Below, in pieces: positions 7,573 through 15,012 of a stretch of 51,509 nt of DNA. The translations under genes were made by a program, and so were the position numbers. The DNA lies in NCBI GenBank assembly GCA_022791685.1, contig JAAVZO010000018.1, forward strand, positions 1-51,509, in the 5' to 3' direction. Every line of letters begins with the position of its first letter. Within the stretch, counting starts at the first letter, position 1. The notes under the pieces are model-generated. The model did no database searches. It was not told where the DNA came from and saw only the letters and a program-made list of their open reading frames with translations. The stretch is from Clostridiales bacterium (GTDB lineage: Bacteria > Bacillota > Clostridia > Oscillospirales > CAG-272).

Positions 7573-8604
7573 TTATCTTGCGATTCTTCCGGTGCCGTCG
7601 CCGCCGATGAGCTTCTCAACTTCATCTACAGTAACGAGGTTGAAGTCGCCGTTGATTGTGTGCTTCAGGCAGGAAGCGCCTACTGCGAATTCGAGCGCTG
7701 CTTTAGAGTCTCCCTTAGTTGCGAGACCGTAGATAAGTCCGCCGGCAAACGAGTCGCCGCCGCCTACACGGTCAACGATATCGGTGATGTCATATGTGCG
7801 GCTGTGGTAGAATTCCTTGCCGTCGTTAATGCAAGCTGACCATACGTTGCGGTTCGCGCTCTTCGACTCGCGCAGAGTGATAGCGACAGTCTTTACGTTC
7901 GGGTATTCGGTGAGCACCTTTTCGGTGATCTCCTTGTAGCAGTCGAGGTTGATCTCGCCGAGCTCAGGTTTGTTAGACGAGCTGATACCGAGAGCCTTCT
8001 GGCAGTCCTCCTCATTCGCGATGACAACGTCAACATATTTTGTAAGCTCAGGCATGACCTCATCGGCACGCTTGCCATACTTCCAAAGCTTTGCACGGTA
8101 GTTGAGGTCGCAGGAGGTGGTAACGCCGAGCTCCTTCGCGGTCTTCAGAGCTGCGATAGCTTCAGCTGCAACGTCAGCCGATACGGCGGGAGTGATTCCG
8201 GTCACGTGGAACCATTTTGCGTCGGCGAGGATTGCCTTCCAGTCGAAGTCGCCTTCATTGATGTTGGCGAACGACGAGAACTCACGGTCGTATACGACCT
8301 TTGACGGACGCTGGCAAGCGCCGGTCTCGAGGTAGTAGATACCCATTCTGCCCTTGGTATGAGCGATATCGGACGTGTCAACGCCGTACTTCTTTACTTC
8401 ACGCTCACAAGCAGCGCCGATATCGTTATTCGGGAGTGCAGTTACGAACTTAGCGTCAAGTCCGTAGTTTGCAAGCGAAACTGCAACGTTAGCTTCGCCG
8501 CCGCCGAAGGTAGCCTCAAGCATAGGCTGCTGGAACAGACGGTCGTAGCCGGGTGACTTGAGTCTGAGCATGATCTCGCCGAATGTAACAAATTTGTTTT
8601 GCAT
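7573..8604 (-). CDS. kdgK: 2-keto-3-deoxygluconate kinase (PfkB family)
   Basis: KDG kinase phosphorylates 2-keto-3-deoxygluconate from pectin or uronate breakdown to KDPG, the substrate of KDPG aldolase. The 343-residue sequence shows the PfkB/ribokinase N-terminal signature ([12 protein letters not shown] then [16 protein letters not shown] at about 33-48), the sugar-lid region, [13 protein letters not shown], and the C-terminal signature [18 protein letters not shown], where Asp of GGGDSFAGG is the catalytic base. Strongest resemblance is to the KdgK-type sugar kinases of Firmicutes; other PfkB sugar kinases are the alternative. No KDPG aldolase or uronate genes lie nearby, so its pathway partners are elsewhere. 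It is expressed from a promoter at 8687-8715 and shares its transcript with the 58-residue membrane protein. Confidence 0.85.
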   Translation of the reverse strand: MQNKFVTFGEIMLRLKSPGYDRLFQQPMLEATFGGGEANVAVSLANYGLDAKFVTALPNNDIGAACEREVKKYGVDTSDIAHTKGRMGIYYLETGACQRPSKVVYDREFSSFANINEGDFDWKAILADAKWFHVTGITPAVSADVAAEAIAALKTAKELGVTTSCDLNYRAKLWKYGKRADEVMPELTKYVDVVIANEEDCQKALGISSSNKPELGEINLDCYKEITEKVLTEYPNVKTVAITLRESKSANRNVWSACINDGKEFYHSRTYDITDIVDRVGGGDSFAGGLIYGLATKGDSKAALEFAVGASCLKHTINGDFNLVTVDEVEKLIGGDGTGRIAR

Positions 8605-8686
8605 GATTTATTTTCTCCTTTAAAGTTATTAGATTCTTTTGTTATGTAGAAAGGAAGTAACTATACTAAAAATCTTCCCCGTATAT

Positions 8687-8715
8687 ATTATACCACCAAG
8701 CAATAGAAAATGCAA
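8687..8715 (-). promoter_or_regulatory. Promoter for kdgK
   Basis: Read leftward: TTGCAT (8715-8710), 17 bases, TATAAT (8692-8687), with extended -10 TGG. The -35 box lies directly in the T-rich tail of the preceding terminator. Confidence 0.8.
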
Positions 8716-8720
8716 TAAAA

Positions 8721-8762
8721 AATCGACCGATTTTAGGCTGTAGTTGCGAAAATCGGTCGATT
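8721..8762 (-). terminator. Terminator of the ppiC-liaF-like operon
   Basis: A 14-bp perfect stem (8721-8734 with 8749-8762), 14-base loop, then a T-run read leftward. Confidence 0.85.
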
Positions 8763-8781
8763 ATATCGAACAGGTCTATTT

Positions 8782-9447
8782 TTATGTGATATCCACGCCG
8801 CCGAATATGCAGACAGCGTTTACTTTGATGGTCGGATAGGCTTCACTGTACACGCGGTCCTTAGCCACTGACACACCGCCAAACAGAGGGATACTGTGCA
8901 TTTCGATGTTTACATCGTGCGGAAGCTTGATATCTACGCCTCCGAATATCGACATTGCGTCAATAGCAGCTCCGTCTGTGATTGCAGCATTTTGCAGCAT
9001 CAGGTCGACTCCGCCAAATATCGCGGTCACATACGCGCCTTCGAAGCGTCTGCCGCTGTAGTTCGGCTCTTGACCTGAGAAGATAGCGATATGATTGTCG
9101 ATGTGGAGCTCGCTTGAATTTGAAGTTTTGCCGCCGAGCTTTACTCTGAATATGAGCAGGAAGCCGATAAGCAGTATGACAGCTGGAATAAACAGCGCAG
9201 ACAGCATCTTTCCGATTATTCCAAGTCTGCCGACAAGCATCAGTACACCGATAGCGAGCCAGATGATGTACCCGACCTTCGGCCCTTTGTTTGCAATGTT
9301 TACAGCGGCGGGAACAATGATAAACAGTGTCCACCAGCCGGGGAAGAAGATATTGAAATGCCACACCTCGAAGACATTGCCAACAAATCCGATACCGATG
9401 ATGACAAGAATTATACCGATAACAATATTTCCATATTTATTCTTCAT
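8782..9447 (-). CDS. LiaF-like membrane protein (cell-wall antibiotic response family)
   Basis: A 221-residue protein with four hydrophobic segments in its first 105 residues (for example IVIGIILVIIGIGFVGNVF, TLFIIVPAAVNIA, YIIWLAIGVLMLVG, LFIPAVILLIGFLLIF) and a C-terminal soluble beta domain. That domain repeats I/LFGGVD/S four times (AIFGGVDLML, SIFGGVDIKL, PLFGGVSVAK, CIFGGVDIT), the hallmark of LiaF/DUF2154 C-terminal domains. LiaF proteins restrain LiaS-type sensor kinases in cell-envelope stress signalling, but no kinase or response regulator gene is adjacent, so that role is inferred. The gene begins 30 bases after the foldase gene, with AAAGGAG before the ATG, and both probably share the promoter at 10644-10672. 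A terminator at 8721-8762 closes the unit. Confidence 0.85.
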   Translation of the reverse strand: MKNKYGNIVIGIILVIIGIGFVGNVFEVWHFNIFFPGWWTLFIIVPAAVNIANKGPKVGYIIWLAIGVLMLVGRLGIIGKMLSALFIPAVILLIGFLLIFRVKLGGKTSNSSELHIDNHIAIFSGQEPNYSGRRFEGAYVTAIFGGVDLMLQNAAITDGAAIDAMSIFGGVDIKLPHDVNIEMHSIPLFGGVSVAKDRVYSEAYPTIKVNAVCIFGGVDIT

Positions 9448-9477
9448 AGCTCAGAGCTCCTTTGTGACGACTCGCTA

Positions 9478-10605
9478 TCAATAGTAGAAGTTAGGTGTGC
9501 AGGTGGTTATCGGGTACTGGGAAATGATGTCGTCGTTGGTGACTACAAGCTCGGAGAAGGTCGCGATGAGCTCCTGCATTTTGATTGCATTTACGGTAGC
9601 TGCGAGGTCTCCGAACATGGTCGCACTGTATTTTTCTACTTTATATGCACCGTCGATAAGGTCGTATTTCTTTGTGATGTGGTAGCCGTAGCTCGATTCG
9701 ATAGTCTTAACGTCGCCGACCTTCATCGAAATTACTGCGTTGATAACATTTGACGGCAGGTATGTCGAAGCGGAGTTGACGTAGTATCCGTCCTCAAAGT
9801 ACTGCATACCAGTATCTTCGCTGTATTCCTGTACGAGCTCGTCGAAGTCCTCACCGGCAGCAACACGCTTTTCGAGGTCTTTAGCAAGCTCGACCTGCGC
9901 CGCTTTTTCTTCTTCTGTGAGTTCGATCATCTTGTAGCTTCCGGTCGTTGCGTCAACGATAGGTTCGCCGTCTTCGTCATACTCGATCTTTGAGTCAGTA
10001 CGGATGAGTATGTGCTTGCAGCGGTAGTAATTTTCCTTGTAGTACTGTTCAACTTCTTCATCAGTTGCACGCTCTGTGCCGTTGTCGCCGTAGAGGTAAT
10101 CCTGCAATGCTGATATTTTTGTCTCAGCAATGTAGATATCGCGCAGTATATCGGTATTCACACCGAAAGCTGACAGGGCAGAGTTCAGCTGCGCTTTGCT
10201 TCCGACTTGCTGGATCTTCTGCTGGATGTTCTGGTCGATTGTGTTGAGCTGCTCGTTTGAGAGCGAGAGTCCGTAGTCGTCAAACAGCTTCAGGCATATC
10301 GCATTCGACATAATGTTGCTGACTGCGATACTTTCAAGAAACGCGCCGACTGTAACGCCGCTCGCTATCTCTTGAGTCCAGAGCTGCGGATTATCGCTTG
10401 TCATTCCAAAATAGCTGTAAAGATAGAGCGCCTTGTAGCGCGACATCCAATAGCAGAACATATTAGCGCTTATTTTGACATCGCCAAAGGAAATTGCGGT
10501 AGGGGAGGATGAGCCGCAGCTGCCAAGACATACGACTAACATTATAGCCGCGAGCATAGCTGAGACGATCCGGATAAAGCGGGATTTAGTTGTTGATTTT
10601 TTCAC
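9478..10605 (-). CDS. PrsA-type lipoprotein peptidyl-prolyl isomerase
   Basis: This 375-residue lipoprotein is an extracytoplasmic foldase. It carries a signal peptide with lipobox LGSC and lipid-attachment Cys30 (CGSSSPTAISFGD). A helical SurA/trigger-factor-like chaperone region of roughly 140 residues follows. Next is a parvulin PPIC domain from about residue 190: YRCKHILIRTDSK at its start, GEDFDELVQEYSEDTG in the middle and MKVGDVKTIESSYGYHITKKYD at its end. The start codon is GTG at 10605 with AAGGAG 7-8 bases upstream. PrsA-like foldases help secreted proteins mature at the membrane-wall interface. The next gene is a LiaF-like protein and a surface SLH protein is divergent, suggesting an envelope-maintenance neighbourhood. 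Confidence 0.9.
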   Translation of the reverse strand: MKKSTTKSRFIRIVSAMLAAIMLVVCLGSCGSSSPTAISFGDVKISANMFCYWMSRYKALYLYSYFGMTSDNPQLWTQEIASGVTVGAFLESIAVSNIMSNAICLKLFDDYGLSLSNEQLNTIDQNIQQKIQQVGSKAQLNSALSAFGVNTDILRDIYIAETKISALQDYLYGDNGTERATDEEVEQYYKENYYRCKHILIRTDSKIEYDEDGEPIVDATTGSYKMIELTEEEKAAQVELAKDLEKRVAAGEDFDELVQEYSEDTGMQYFEDGYYVNSASTYLPSNVINAVISMKVGDVKTIESSYGYHITKKYDLIDGAYKVEKYSATMFGDLAATVNAIKMQELIATFSELVVTNDDIISQYPITTCTPNFYY

Positions 10606-10643
10606 TTTGAGTCTCCTTGCATTTCACGTATAGTATAAAAAAC

Positions 10644-10672
10644 ATTATACATCATTTTTGCCCCAATGTCTA
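10644..10672 (-). promoter_or_regulatory. Promoter for the foldase-liaF-like operon
   Basis: Read leftward: TAGACA (10672-10667), 17 bases, TATAAT (10649-10644). Confidence 0.7.
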
Positions 10673-10744
10673 TAGAAATTAAAAAAATTTACACCTTTTT
10701 TCACGTAAAATTTGAAAAATGACGCAGAATTTAAAAATTAGCTA

Positions 10745-10773
10745 TTGACAAAGCGGCTCAAATACAGTATAAT
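10745..10773 (+). promoter_or_regulatory. Perfect consensus promoter for the SLH protein gene
   Basis: TTGACA (10745-10750), 17 bases, TATAAT (10768-10773). The predicted leader (about 10780-10842) contains two small hairpins, CGGAC-TTCG-GTCCG and GGGC-AT-AGCCC, before AAGGAG. Confidence 0.88.
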
Positions 10774-10842
10774 AGCAATGTACGACGGACTTCGGTCCGA
10801 TGGGCATAGCCCAAAACCCTTTCAATTAAGGAGACGTAAGTT

Positions 10843-11712
10843 ATGACGTGTAAACGTATAGCCGCTGCTTTTTGCGCAGTTATCATGAGCGTTTCGCTGA
10901 GTTTATCGGCGGCCGCCATAGACTCGCTCGGCAAGATCGAGGTAAACTCCGCTGACGGAGCAGAGGTGAATATGCCGTACAGTGAAGCTGCCGCAGGAAG
11001 TACGGTAAGCTTTTCTATCAAAACCGCTGACGATTATGTCCTTCGTGGACTTGAACTGCTCGATGAACTCAACCGCCCGGTCAATTTTACGGTCGTAGGC
11101 GAGTTCGTTTACAGCTTTACTATGCCTGAGGGCAATGTTAAGCTTGCTGTAAGAGCGGATGACTACAGCAGGGTGACGCGCGCCGACGGCGTTATGGCTG
11201 TTTGGGAGCTTGCCGGCAAGCCGGTAGTCAACTATATCATGCCGTATAGCGATGTAGAAGCGGGCGCGGAGTACGCTGAAGCGATACGCTGGGCGGCTTC
11301 GGAACAGATAATTCTCGTAAATGAAACCGGCTGCTTTAATCCGGATGGTATCATTACACGCGAGCAGCTCGCAGCTGTGATGGCACGCTACGCCGCTAAG
11401 CTCGAAGCAGACGACACGGAGGCTGAAACCGATGTTGAGGTCGACACTGCTATTGAAGCTGCGGACGATGAGTTCGTGCTTGATGTTATCGACCGCGAGT
11501 TTATTTCTGACTGGGCGTATGAATCTGTATGCTGGGCAGTCGAAAGCGGTATCATGACAAAATCGAGCGCGCCGCTGAGCTGTTTTAAACCTCACGATGA
11601 GCTCAAAAAGTTCGAGTTCGACTACATATTCGACAGCTTCACTGAGTTTGTCGAGGAAGATTCCGACGACGAGATCGTCGCCGATGACGATGCTTCCGAT
11701 GAAGCAGAATAA
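10843..11712 (+). CDS. Secreted SLH-domain protein
   Basis: A 289-residue exported protein with a signal peptide (hydrophobic core AAFCAVIMSVSLSLSAAA, cleavage probably near residue 25). Residues 30-115 form a beta-rich domain resembling bacterial repeat modules, ending MPEGNVKLAVRADDYS. Two S-layer-homology-like repeats follow: about 140-190 (YAEAIRWAASEQIILVN...GCFNPDGIITREQLAAVMARYA) and about 230-270 (WAYESVCWAVESGIMTKSSA...CFKPHDELKKFEFDYIF). SLH repeats attach proteins to pyruvylated wall polymers; two instead of three is few. The region between the repeats and the last 25 residues are strongly acidic (Asp/Glu runs). The gene has a perfect promoter, AAGGAG 9 bases before ATG, and its own terminator, so it is a strongly expressed single gene. 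Confidence 0.85.
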   Translation: MTCKRIAAAFCAVIMSVSLSLSAAAIDSLGKIEVNSADGAEVNMPYSEAAAGSTVSFSIKTADDYVLRGLELLDELNRPVNFTVVGEFVYSFTMPEGNVKLAVRADDYSRVTRADGVMAVWELAGKPVVNYIMPYSDVEAGAEYAEAIRWAASEQIILVNETGCFNPDGIITREQLAAVMARYAAKLEADDTEAETDVEVDTAIEAADDEFVLDVIDREFISDWAYESVCWAVESGIMTKSSAPLSCFKPHDELKKFEFDYIFDSFTEFVEEDSDDEIVADDDASDEAE

Positions 11713-11719
11713 TTAAAGT

Positions 11720-11749
11720 AAATGGCAGAGCCGTTCGGCTCTGCCATTT
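11720..11749. terminator. Bidirectional terminator between SLH and hydrolase genes
   Basis: A 13-bp perfect stem (11720-11732 with 11737-11749) and loop GTTC between convergent genes, 4 bases from the hydrolase stop. Confidence 0.88.
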
Positions 11750-11753
11750 CTAT

Positions 11754-12638
11754 TTATAGTAGGAAGTTTGCGATGTCCTCGTACACCTTCATGTGCTCGC
11801 GCTCGTTGAGTATCTCGTGGCGCATATCCGGGTACGCTATTTCTTTTATTTCACTGAATCCGGCGCGGCGCAGCACGCCTATCGAATCAGCCCTGCCTTT
11901 TTCACCGCCGGTGCAGGGGTCCTCCGCGCCGCTTACCATCAGGAAGGGGAGCGCGACGTTTACGTCGACGTACTTTTTCGGGTCATGCATGAGCGATACG
12001 AGCTTGAATAGGTCGCCGAGCGCGGACGACGTGAAGCCAAAGCCGCAGAGCGGGTCGTCGATGAACTTCTGCACCGATTCGGGAGTCTTGCAAACCCAGT
12101 CAAAGTCGGTCGCGGGCGACTCTATCGCACGGTTGAACATTCCGGTACTGAGCGTTTGCAGCAGCTTCGATTTGTGACGCGAGCCGCGTATCGCCGATAT
12201 CGTGCGCGCAAGGAAGATTCCGAACTCAGTTCCGGTCTGGTAGCACGGGAAGCCGGAGAGCACGACTTTATCGTAGCGCTTCGACGCGCTCTCAAGCACG
12301 ACGCGCGAGATTATTGTGCCCATCGAGTGCGCGAACAAGTACACCGGCAGGTCGGGGAAGCGTTCGGAGATGAAGTCGCGTATTGCGAGCTGGTCGGCGA
12401 CGAGCAGCTTCCAGCCGTCGCGGTCGGCGAACCAACCGAGCTCAGAAGGCGCGACAGTCTCGCCGTGCCCGCGCATATCGGCGGTGACGACGGTAAATCC
12501 GCGCGTGGTGAGGTATTCGGCAAAATCGGAGTATCGCCCTTGGTGCTCCTCCATTCCGTGCGCGATTTGGACAACGGCGACAGGTGATTCGGCGGTATAG
12601 ATTCGTAGGGAGAGGGTGTTTAACGTTAGCTGCTGCAT
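11754..12638 (-). CDS. Alpha/beta hydrolase of the lysophospholipase/monoglyceride lipase type
   Basis: A 294-residue cytoplasmic serine hydrolase of the Hydrolase_4 (serine aminopeptidase S33-like) group. Visible elements are the oxyanion motif IAHGMEEHQGRY near residues 25-36, VTADMRGHGE near 51-60, the nucleophile elbow FAHSMG with Ser105, VSGAEDPCTGG with the likely catalytic Asp, and PDMRHEILNE with the catalytic His. This arrangement is typical of lysophospholipases and monoacylglycerol lipases, but the true substrate cannot be read from sequence. The start at 12638 (MQQLTLNT) follows AAAGGA by 6 bases; an in-frame start 63 bases upstream lacks a ribosome-binding site and family similarity. 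The gene stands alone, converging on the SLH gene across a shared terminator. Confidence 0.9.
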   Translation of the reverse strand: MQQLTLNTLSLRIYTAESPVAVVQIAHGMEEHQGRYSDFAEYLTTRGFTVVTADMRGHGETVAPSELGWFADRDGWKLLVADQLAIRDFISERFPDLPVYLFAHSMGTIISRVVLESASKRYDKVVLSGFPCYQTGTEFGIFLARTISAIRGSRHKSKLLQTLSTGMFNRAIESPATDFDWVCKTPESVQKFIDDPLCGFGFTSSALGDLFKLVSLMHDPKKYVDVNVALPFLMVSGAEDPCTGGEKGRADSIGVLRRAGFSEIKEIAYPDMRHEILNEREHMKVYEDIANFLL

Positions 12639-12749
12639 GGTGAATCCTTTCTGTTGGATGAATGTTACATTTATTATATCAAAGTTGGCGGACGATGTCA
12701 ATATACAAATTCGGGACAGTGTTTAATTCTTTTCATATAAATAAGCGAA

Positions 12750-12778
12750 AAGCCGCGTGCTTATATGGCACGTGGCTT
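12750..12778 (-). terminator. Terminator of the second XRE regulator gene
   Basis: An 11-bp stem with one G-U pair (12750-12760 with 12768-12778) and a 7-base loop; it overlaps the last codon of the regulator. Confidence 0.65.
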
Positions 12779-13118
12779 ATTGTTGTCGCTTTATCAGCAG
12801 GTCGATAAAGTCGAGAGCTAAATTTCGGTCGTATTTGCTTAGCTTAGAGAATTTTTCAACAAAGTTTTTGTTTAAATAATCGTCGCGTTCAAGCACAACA
12901 TCATCAAAAAAGTCTGTAATGCTGCAATTGAATGCAATACTAAGGTTCGAAAGCATTTCAAGGTTGGGTTTAGTGTTGTGGTGCGATTTATAACATTCAA
13001 GTTTACTGATATACCCGGGCGTAACTCCGAGCATTTCAGAAAGTTGTTCTTGCGTTAAACCTGCTTCTTTGCGAAGCAATTTTATCTTTTTGCTTATATG
13101 CTCATAATCAATACTCAT
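12777..13118 (-). CDS. XRE-family regulator divergent from a small membrane protein
   Basis: A 113-residue protein with an N-terminal XRE helix-turn-helix (ISKKIKLLRKEAGLTQEQLSEMLGVTPGYISKLE, residues 8-41, then LEMLSNLSIAFNCSITDFF). A C-terminal tail of about 45 residues may serve dimerisation or signal binding. The start at 13118 lies 14 bases from GAAAGG. A closer ATG at 13125 has ideal spacing but opens only a five-codon frame (MSNEY) that overlaps this start, so translation may be coupled or dampened. The intergenic region has three TATA(A/G)GTA sites, one within a 16-base palindrome near this gene and one touching the -35 box of the divergent promoter. That suggests joint control of both genes. 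It is not closely similar to the XRE protein at 5.7 kb. Confidence 0.88.
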   Translation of the reverse strand: MSIDYEHISKKIKLLRKEAGLTQEQLSEMLGVTPGYISKLECYKSHHNTKPNLEMLSNLSIAFNCSITDFFDDVVLERDDYLNKNFVEKFSKLSKYDRNLALDFIDLLIKRQQ

Positions 13119-13141
13119 TACTCATTGCGATTCCTTTCAAT

Positions 13142-13219
13142 TATACTTATAAGTATAGTATAACAGCTATAGGTAATATATTTATAGATACTGAATGGAA
13201 TATTATGACTTATAGGTAT
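13142..13219. promoter_or_regulatory. Three candidate operators in the divergent XRE/membrane-protein promoter region
   Basis: A perfect 16-base palindrome TATACTTATAAGTATA lies at 13142-13157. Related sites TATAGGTA lie at 13168-13175 and 13211-13218. The last one abuts the -35 box at 13219 and the palindrome lies just upstream of the regulator gene. Confidence 0.55.
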
Positions 13220-13247
13220 TGACAAAGCATAAAAAATGTGTTATAAT
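13219..13247 (+). promoter_or_regulatory. Perfect consensus promoter for the 64-residue membrane protein
   Basis: TTGACA (13219-13224), 17 bases, TATAAT (13242-13247), extended -10 TGT. Confidence 0.9.
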
Positions 13248-13291
13248 AAGTTTATAACAATTATGTTACAACTACGGAAGGAGATATAATC

Positions 13292-13486
13292 ATGCCTCAT
13301 TTTAACAACATTGGCAGAAAAATACGAGACTTTGTTCCGATACATTTAATAATCGGAATATTGATGTCTATTTTTGGCATTTTTACAGCTGTTTTGACTT
13401 CGTATATTTTATATGGCTTCGGAAAATTGATAGATGACGTTTGCGATATTTCATTTTTAGTTGACAATTATGAAATGAAATTATGA
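13292..13486 (+). CDS. 64-residue small membrane protein beside an XRE regulator
   Basis: The protein begins MPHFNNIGRKIRDFVP, a basic amphipathic start. One long hydrophobic stretch follows (IHLIIGILMSIFGIFTAVLTSYILYGFG written in parts: IHLIIGILMSIFGIFTAVL then TSYILYGFG), which could form one long or two short membrane helices, and then an acidic tail. GGAAGGAG lies 8 bases before the ATG, the promoter is perfect consensus, and a terminator follows 44 bases after the stop, so it is a self-contained single-gene transcript. I recognise no family. Its position opposite an XRE gene repeats the layout at 5.6-6.1 kb, although the two peptides do not resemble each other. A membrane-active regulatory or toxin-like role is inference. 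Confidence 0.7.
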   Translation: MPHFNNIGRKIRDFVPIHLIIGILMSIFGIFTAVLTSYILYGFGKLIDDVCDISFLVDNYEMKL

Positions 13487-13529
13487 TTAGTTGATTATAA
13501 TGATTTTGACATTAACAGGTGTTGTGACT

Positions 13530-13564
13530 AAAAGCTGCGTGCTAATACATAGTGCGCAGCTTTT
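13530..13564 (+). terminator. Rho-independent terminator
   Basis: A 10-bp stem (13530-13539 with 13555-13564) runs into a T6 tract, downstream of the 64-residue membrane protein gene. Confidence 0.88.
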
Positions 13565-13592
13565 TTATTGCCAAAGAATTTACATAAAAAGA

Positions 13593-13621
13593 TTGACAGA
13601 ACGTCGGAAATTTGCTATAAT
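13593..13621 (+). promoter_or_regulatory. Perfect consensus promoter for asd
   Basis: TTGACA (13593-13598), 17 bases, TATAAT (13616-13621), extended -10 TGC. Confidence 0.9.
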
Positions 13622-13666
13622 ATAATAATCAGAATAAATACAATATCCATTTGGAGGTACATATAA

Positions 13667-14752
13667 ATGTCACAGAAACTTCGTGCCGGAATTATCGGCG
13701 CAACTGGTATGGTCGGTCAGCGGTTCATCACGCTGCTTGAGGACCACCCCTATTTTGAAATCGCCGCACTCATCGCGAGCCCCCGTTCGGCAGGCAAGAC
13801 CTACGAGGAAGCGCTCGGCGGTCGCTGGAAGCTCACCGCGCCAATGCCGGAGTGCGTTAAAAATATGATAGTCATGGATTCGAGCAAGATCGACGAAGTT
13901 GCCGAAAAGGTAGATTTCGTATTCTGCGCCGTCGACATGAAAAATGAAGAAATCATCGCGCTTGAAGAAGCTTACGCTAAGGCGGAGATTCCGGTAATTT
14001 CGAACAATAAGTCGAACCGCTGGACTCCCGACGTGCCGATGGTCATTCCGGAAATCAACGCGTCGCACATCGACATCATCCCGCAGCAGAGAAAGCGTCT
14101 CGGTACGACTCGCGGATTCATCGCCGTTAAGCCGAACTGCTCGATTCAGTCCTACGTTCCGGCACTTTCACCGCTCATGAAATACAAGCCGACTCAGGTC
14201 GTCGCAACTACATATCAGGCAATCTCGGGCGCGGGCAAGACGTTCAAGGAATGGCCCGAAATGCTCGACAACGTTATCCCGTACATCGGCGGTGAGGAGC
14301 AGAAGTCCGAACAGGAGCCGCTCAAAATCTGGGGTCACATCGAAAATGGCGAGATCGTCAAAGCGGACGCGCCTATCATCACAACACAGTGCATTCGCGT
14401 TCCGGTAACTGACGGACACACCGCGGCGGTATTCGTAAAATTCGAGAACAAGCCGACTAAGGAGCAGATTCTCGAAGACTGGGCGAACTACTCGGGCAGA
14501 CCGCAGGAGCTCGGACTCCCGCACGCGCCGAAGCAGTTCATCCACTATTTCGAGGAGGACAATCGCCCGCAGGTGCAGCTTGACCGCAACCTCGAAGGCG
14601 GTATGGCAATTTCGCTCGGACGTTTGAGAGAGGACACGATATTCGACTATAAGTTCGTCGGACTGTCGCACAATACGCTGCGTGGAGCTGCTGGTGGAGC
14701 TGTCGAAATCGCAGAGCTTCTCTACAGAGAGGGCTACCTGACCGCAAAATAA
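13667..14752 (+). CDS. asd: Aspartate-semialdehyde dehydrogenase
   Basis: Asd reduces aspartyl-4-phosphate to aspartate semialdehyde with NADPH, the branch point to lysine, diaminopimelate, threonine and methionine. The 361-residue enzyme has the nucleotide-binding start AGIIGATGMVGQRFITLL, the catalytic cysteine motif KPNCSIQSYVPAL near residue 155, and YQAISGAGK plus RVPVTDGHTAAV with the substrate-binding Arg and catalytic His region. The long form with PNCSIQ and the IGGEEQKSEQEP segment belongs to the archaeal/fungal-type subgroup, also frequent in Clostridia. TTTGGAGG lies 9-10 bases before the ATG and a perfect promoter lies 45 bases upstream. No other lysine or threonine gene is adjacent. 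The 260-base gap after it holds a folded region before purD. Confidence 0.96.
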   Translation: MSQKLRAGIIGATGMVGQRFITLLEDHPYFEIAALIASPRSAGKTYEEALGGRWKLTAPMPECVKNMIVMDSSKIDEVAEKVDFVFCAVDMKNEEIIALEEAYAKAEIPVISNNKSNRWTPDVPMVIPEINASHIDIIPQQRKRLGTTRGFIAVKPNCSIQSYVPALSPLMKYKPTQVVATTYQAISGAGKTFKEWPEMLDNVIPYIGGEEQKSEQEPLKIWGHIENGEIVKADAPIITTQCIRVPVTDGHTAAVFVKFENKPTKEQILEDWANYSGRPQELGLPHAPKQFIHYFEEDNRPQVQLDRNLEGGMAISLGRLREDTIFDYKFVGLSHNTLRGAAGGAVEIAELLYREGYLTAK

Positions 14753-14782
14753 GCGGTATCGTAGGCTAACACAAACAAATGA

Positions 14783-14906
14783 GCTGCCTGTAGTTCGCCG
14801 GAGAGGTGCGGGGCCACGGAGGCGAACGCGCCTCTGTAGCTCAAACAGGTAGCAGAGACTGTTCGCCACAGTAAATGAACGGCTGCGTGAGTCGTTAAGG
14901 GCGAAC
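14783..14906 (+). ncRNA. Candidate structured RNA between asd and purD (unidentified)
   Basis: GTTCGCC (14793-14799) pairs with GGCGAAC (14821-14827), and the same two 7-mers recur as a second pair (14861-14867 with 14900-14906). GCTGCCTGT (14783-14791) pairs with ACAGGTAGC (14845-14853) around the first hairpin. An alternative hairpin AGGCG/CGCCT (14820-14833) would compete with the first. No known class (ZTP, purine, THF, 6S, SRP) is recognisable. It could be an asd 3' UTR, a purD leader or an independent RNA. Confidence 0.45.
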
Positions 14907-14946
14907 ATCCCAGTGCTTGCGATAGCTTTTAAAAAGTCTTTTGCCA

Positions 14947-14986
14947 GGCTTTTCTTCAGAAAAGCCGCGCGTCCCCTTTATAAAGG
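14947..14986 (+). repeat. Palindromic intergenic element before purD
   Basis: An 8-bp hairpin (14947-14954 with 14959-14966) is followed by the 12-base palindrome CCTTTATAAAGG (14975-14986). The surrounding AAAAAGTCTTTTGCC text resembles the AAAAGTTTTTGCGG text at 43268, so both may come from one dispersed repeat family. Confidence 0.4.
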
Positions 14987-15012
14987 ATAACTAACTAATA
15001 AGGAACAAACAA

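Noticed and set aside
14753..15012. ZTP, purine, THF or 6S RNA before purD
   Set aside because: None of the conserved sequence blocks of these classes (for example CCGCCTGGGC for ZTP) could be found, so the region is reported only as an unidentified folded element.
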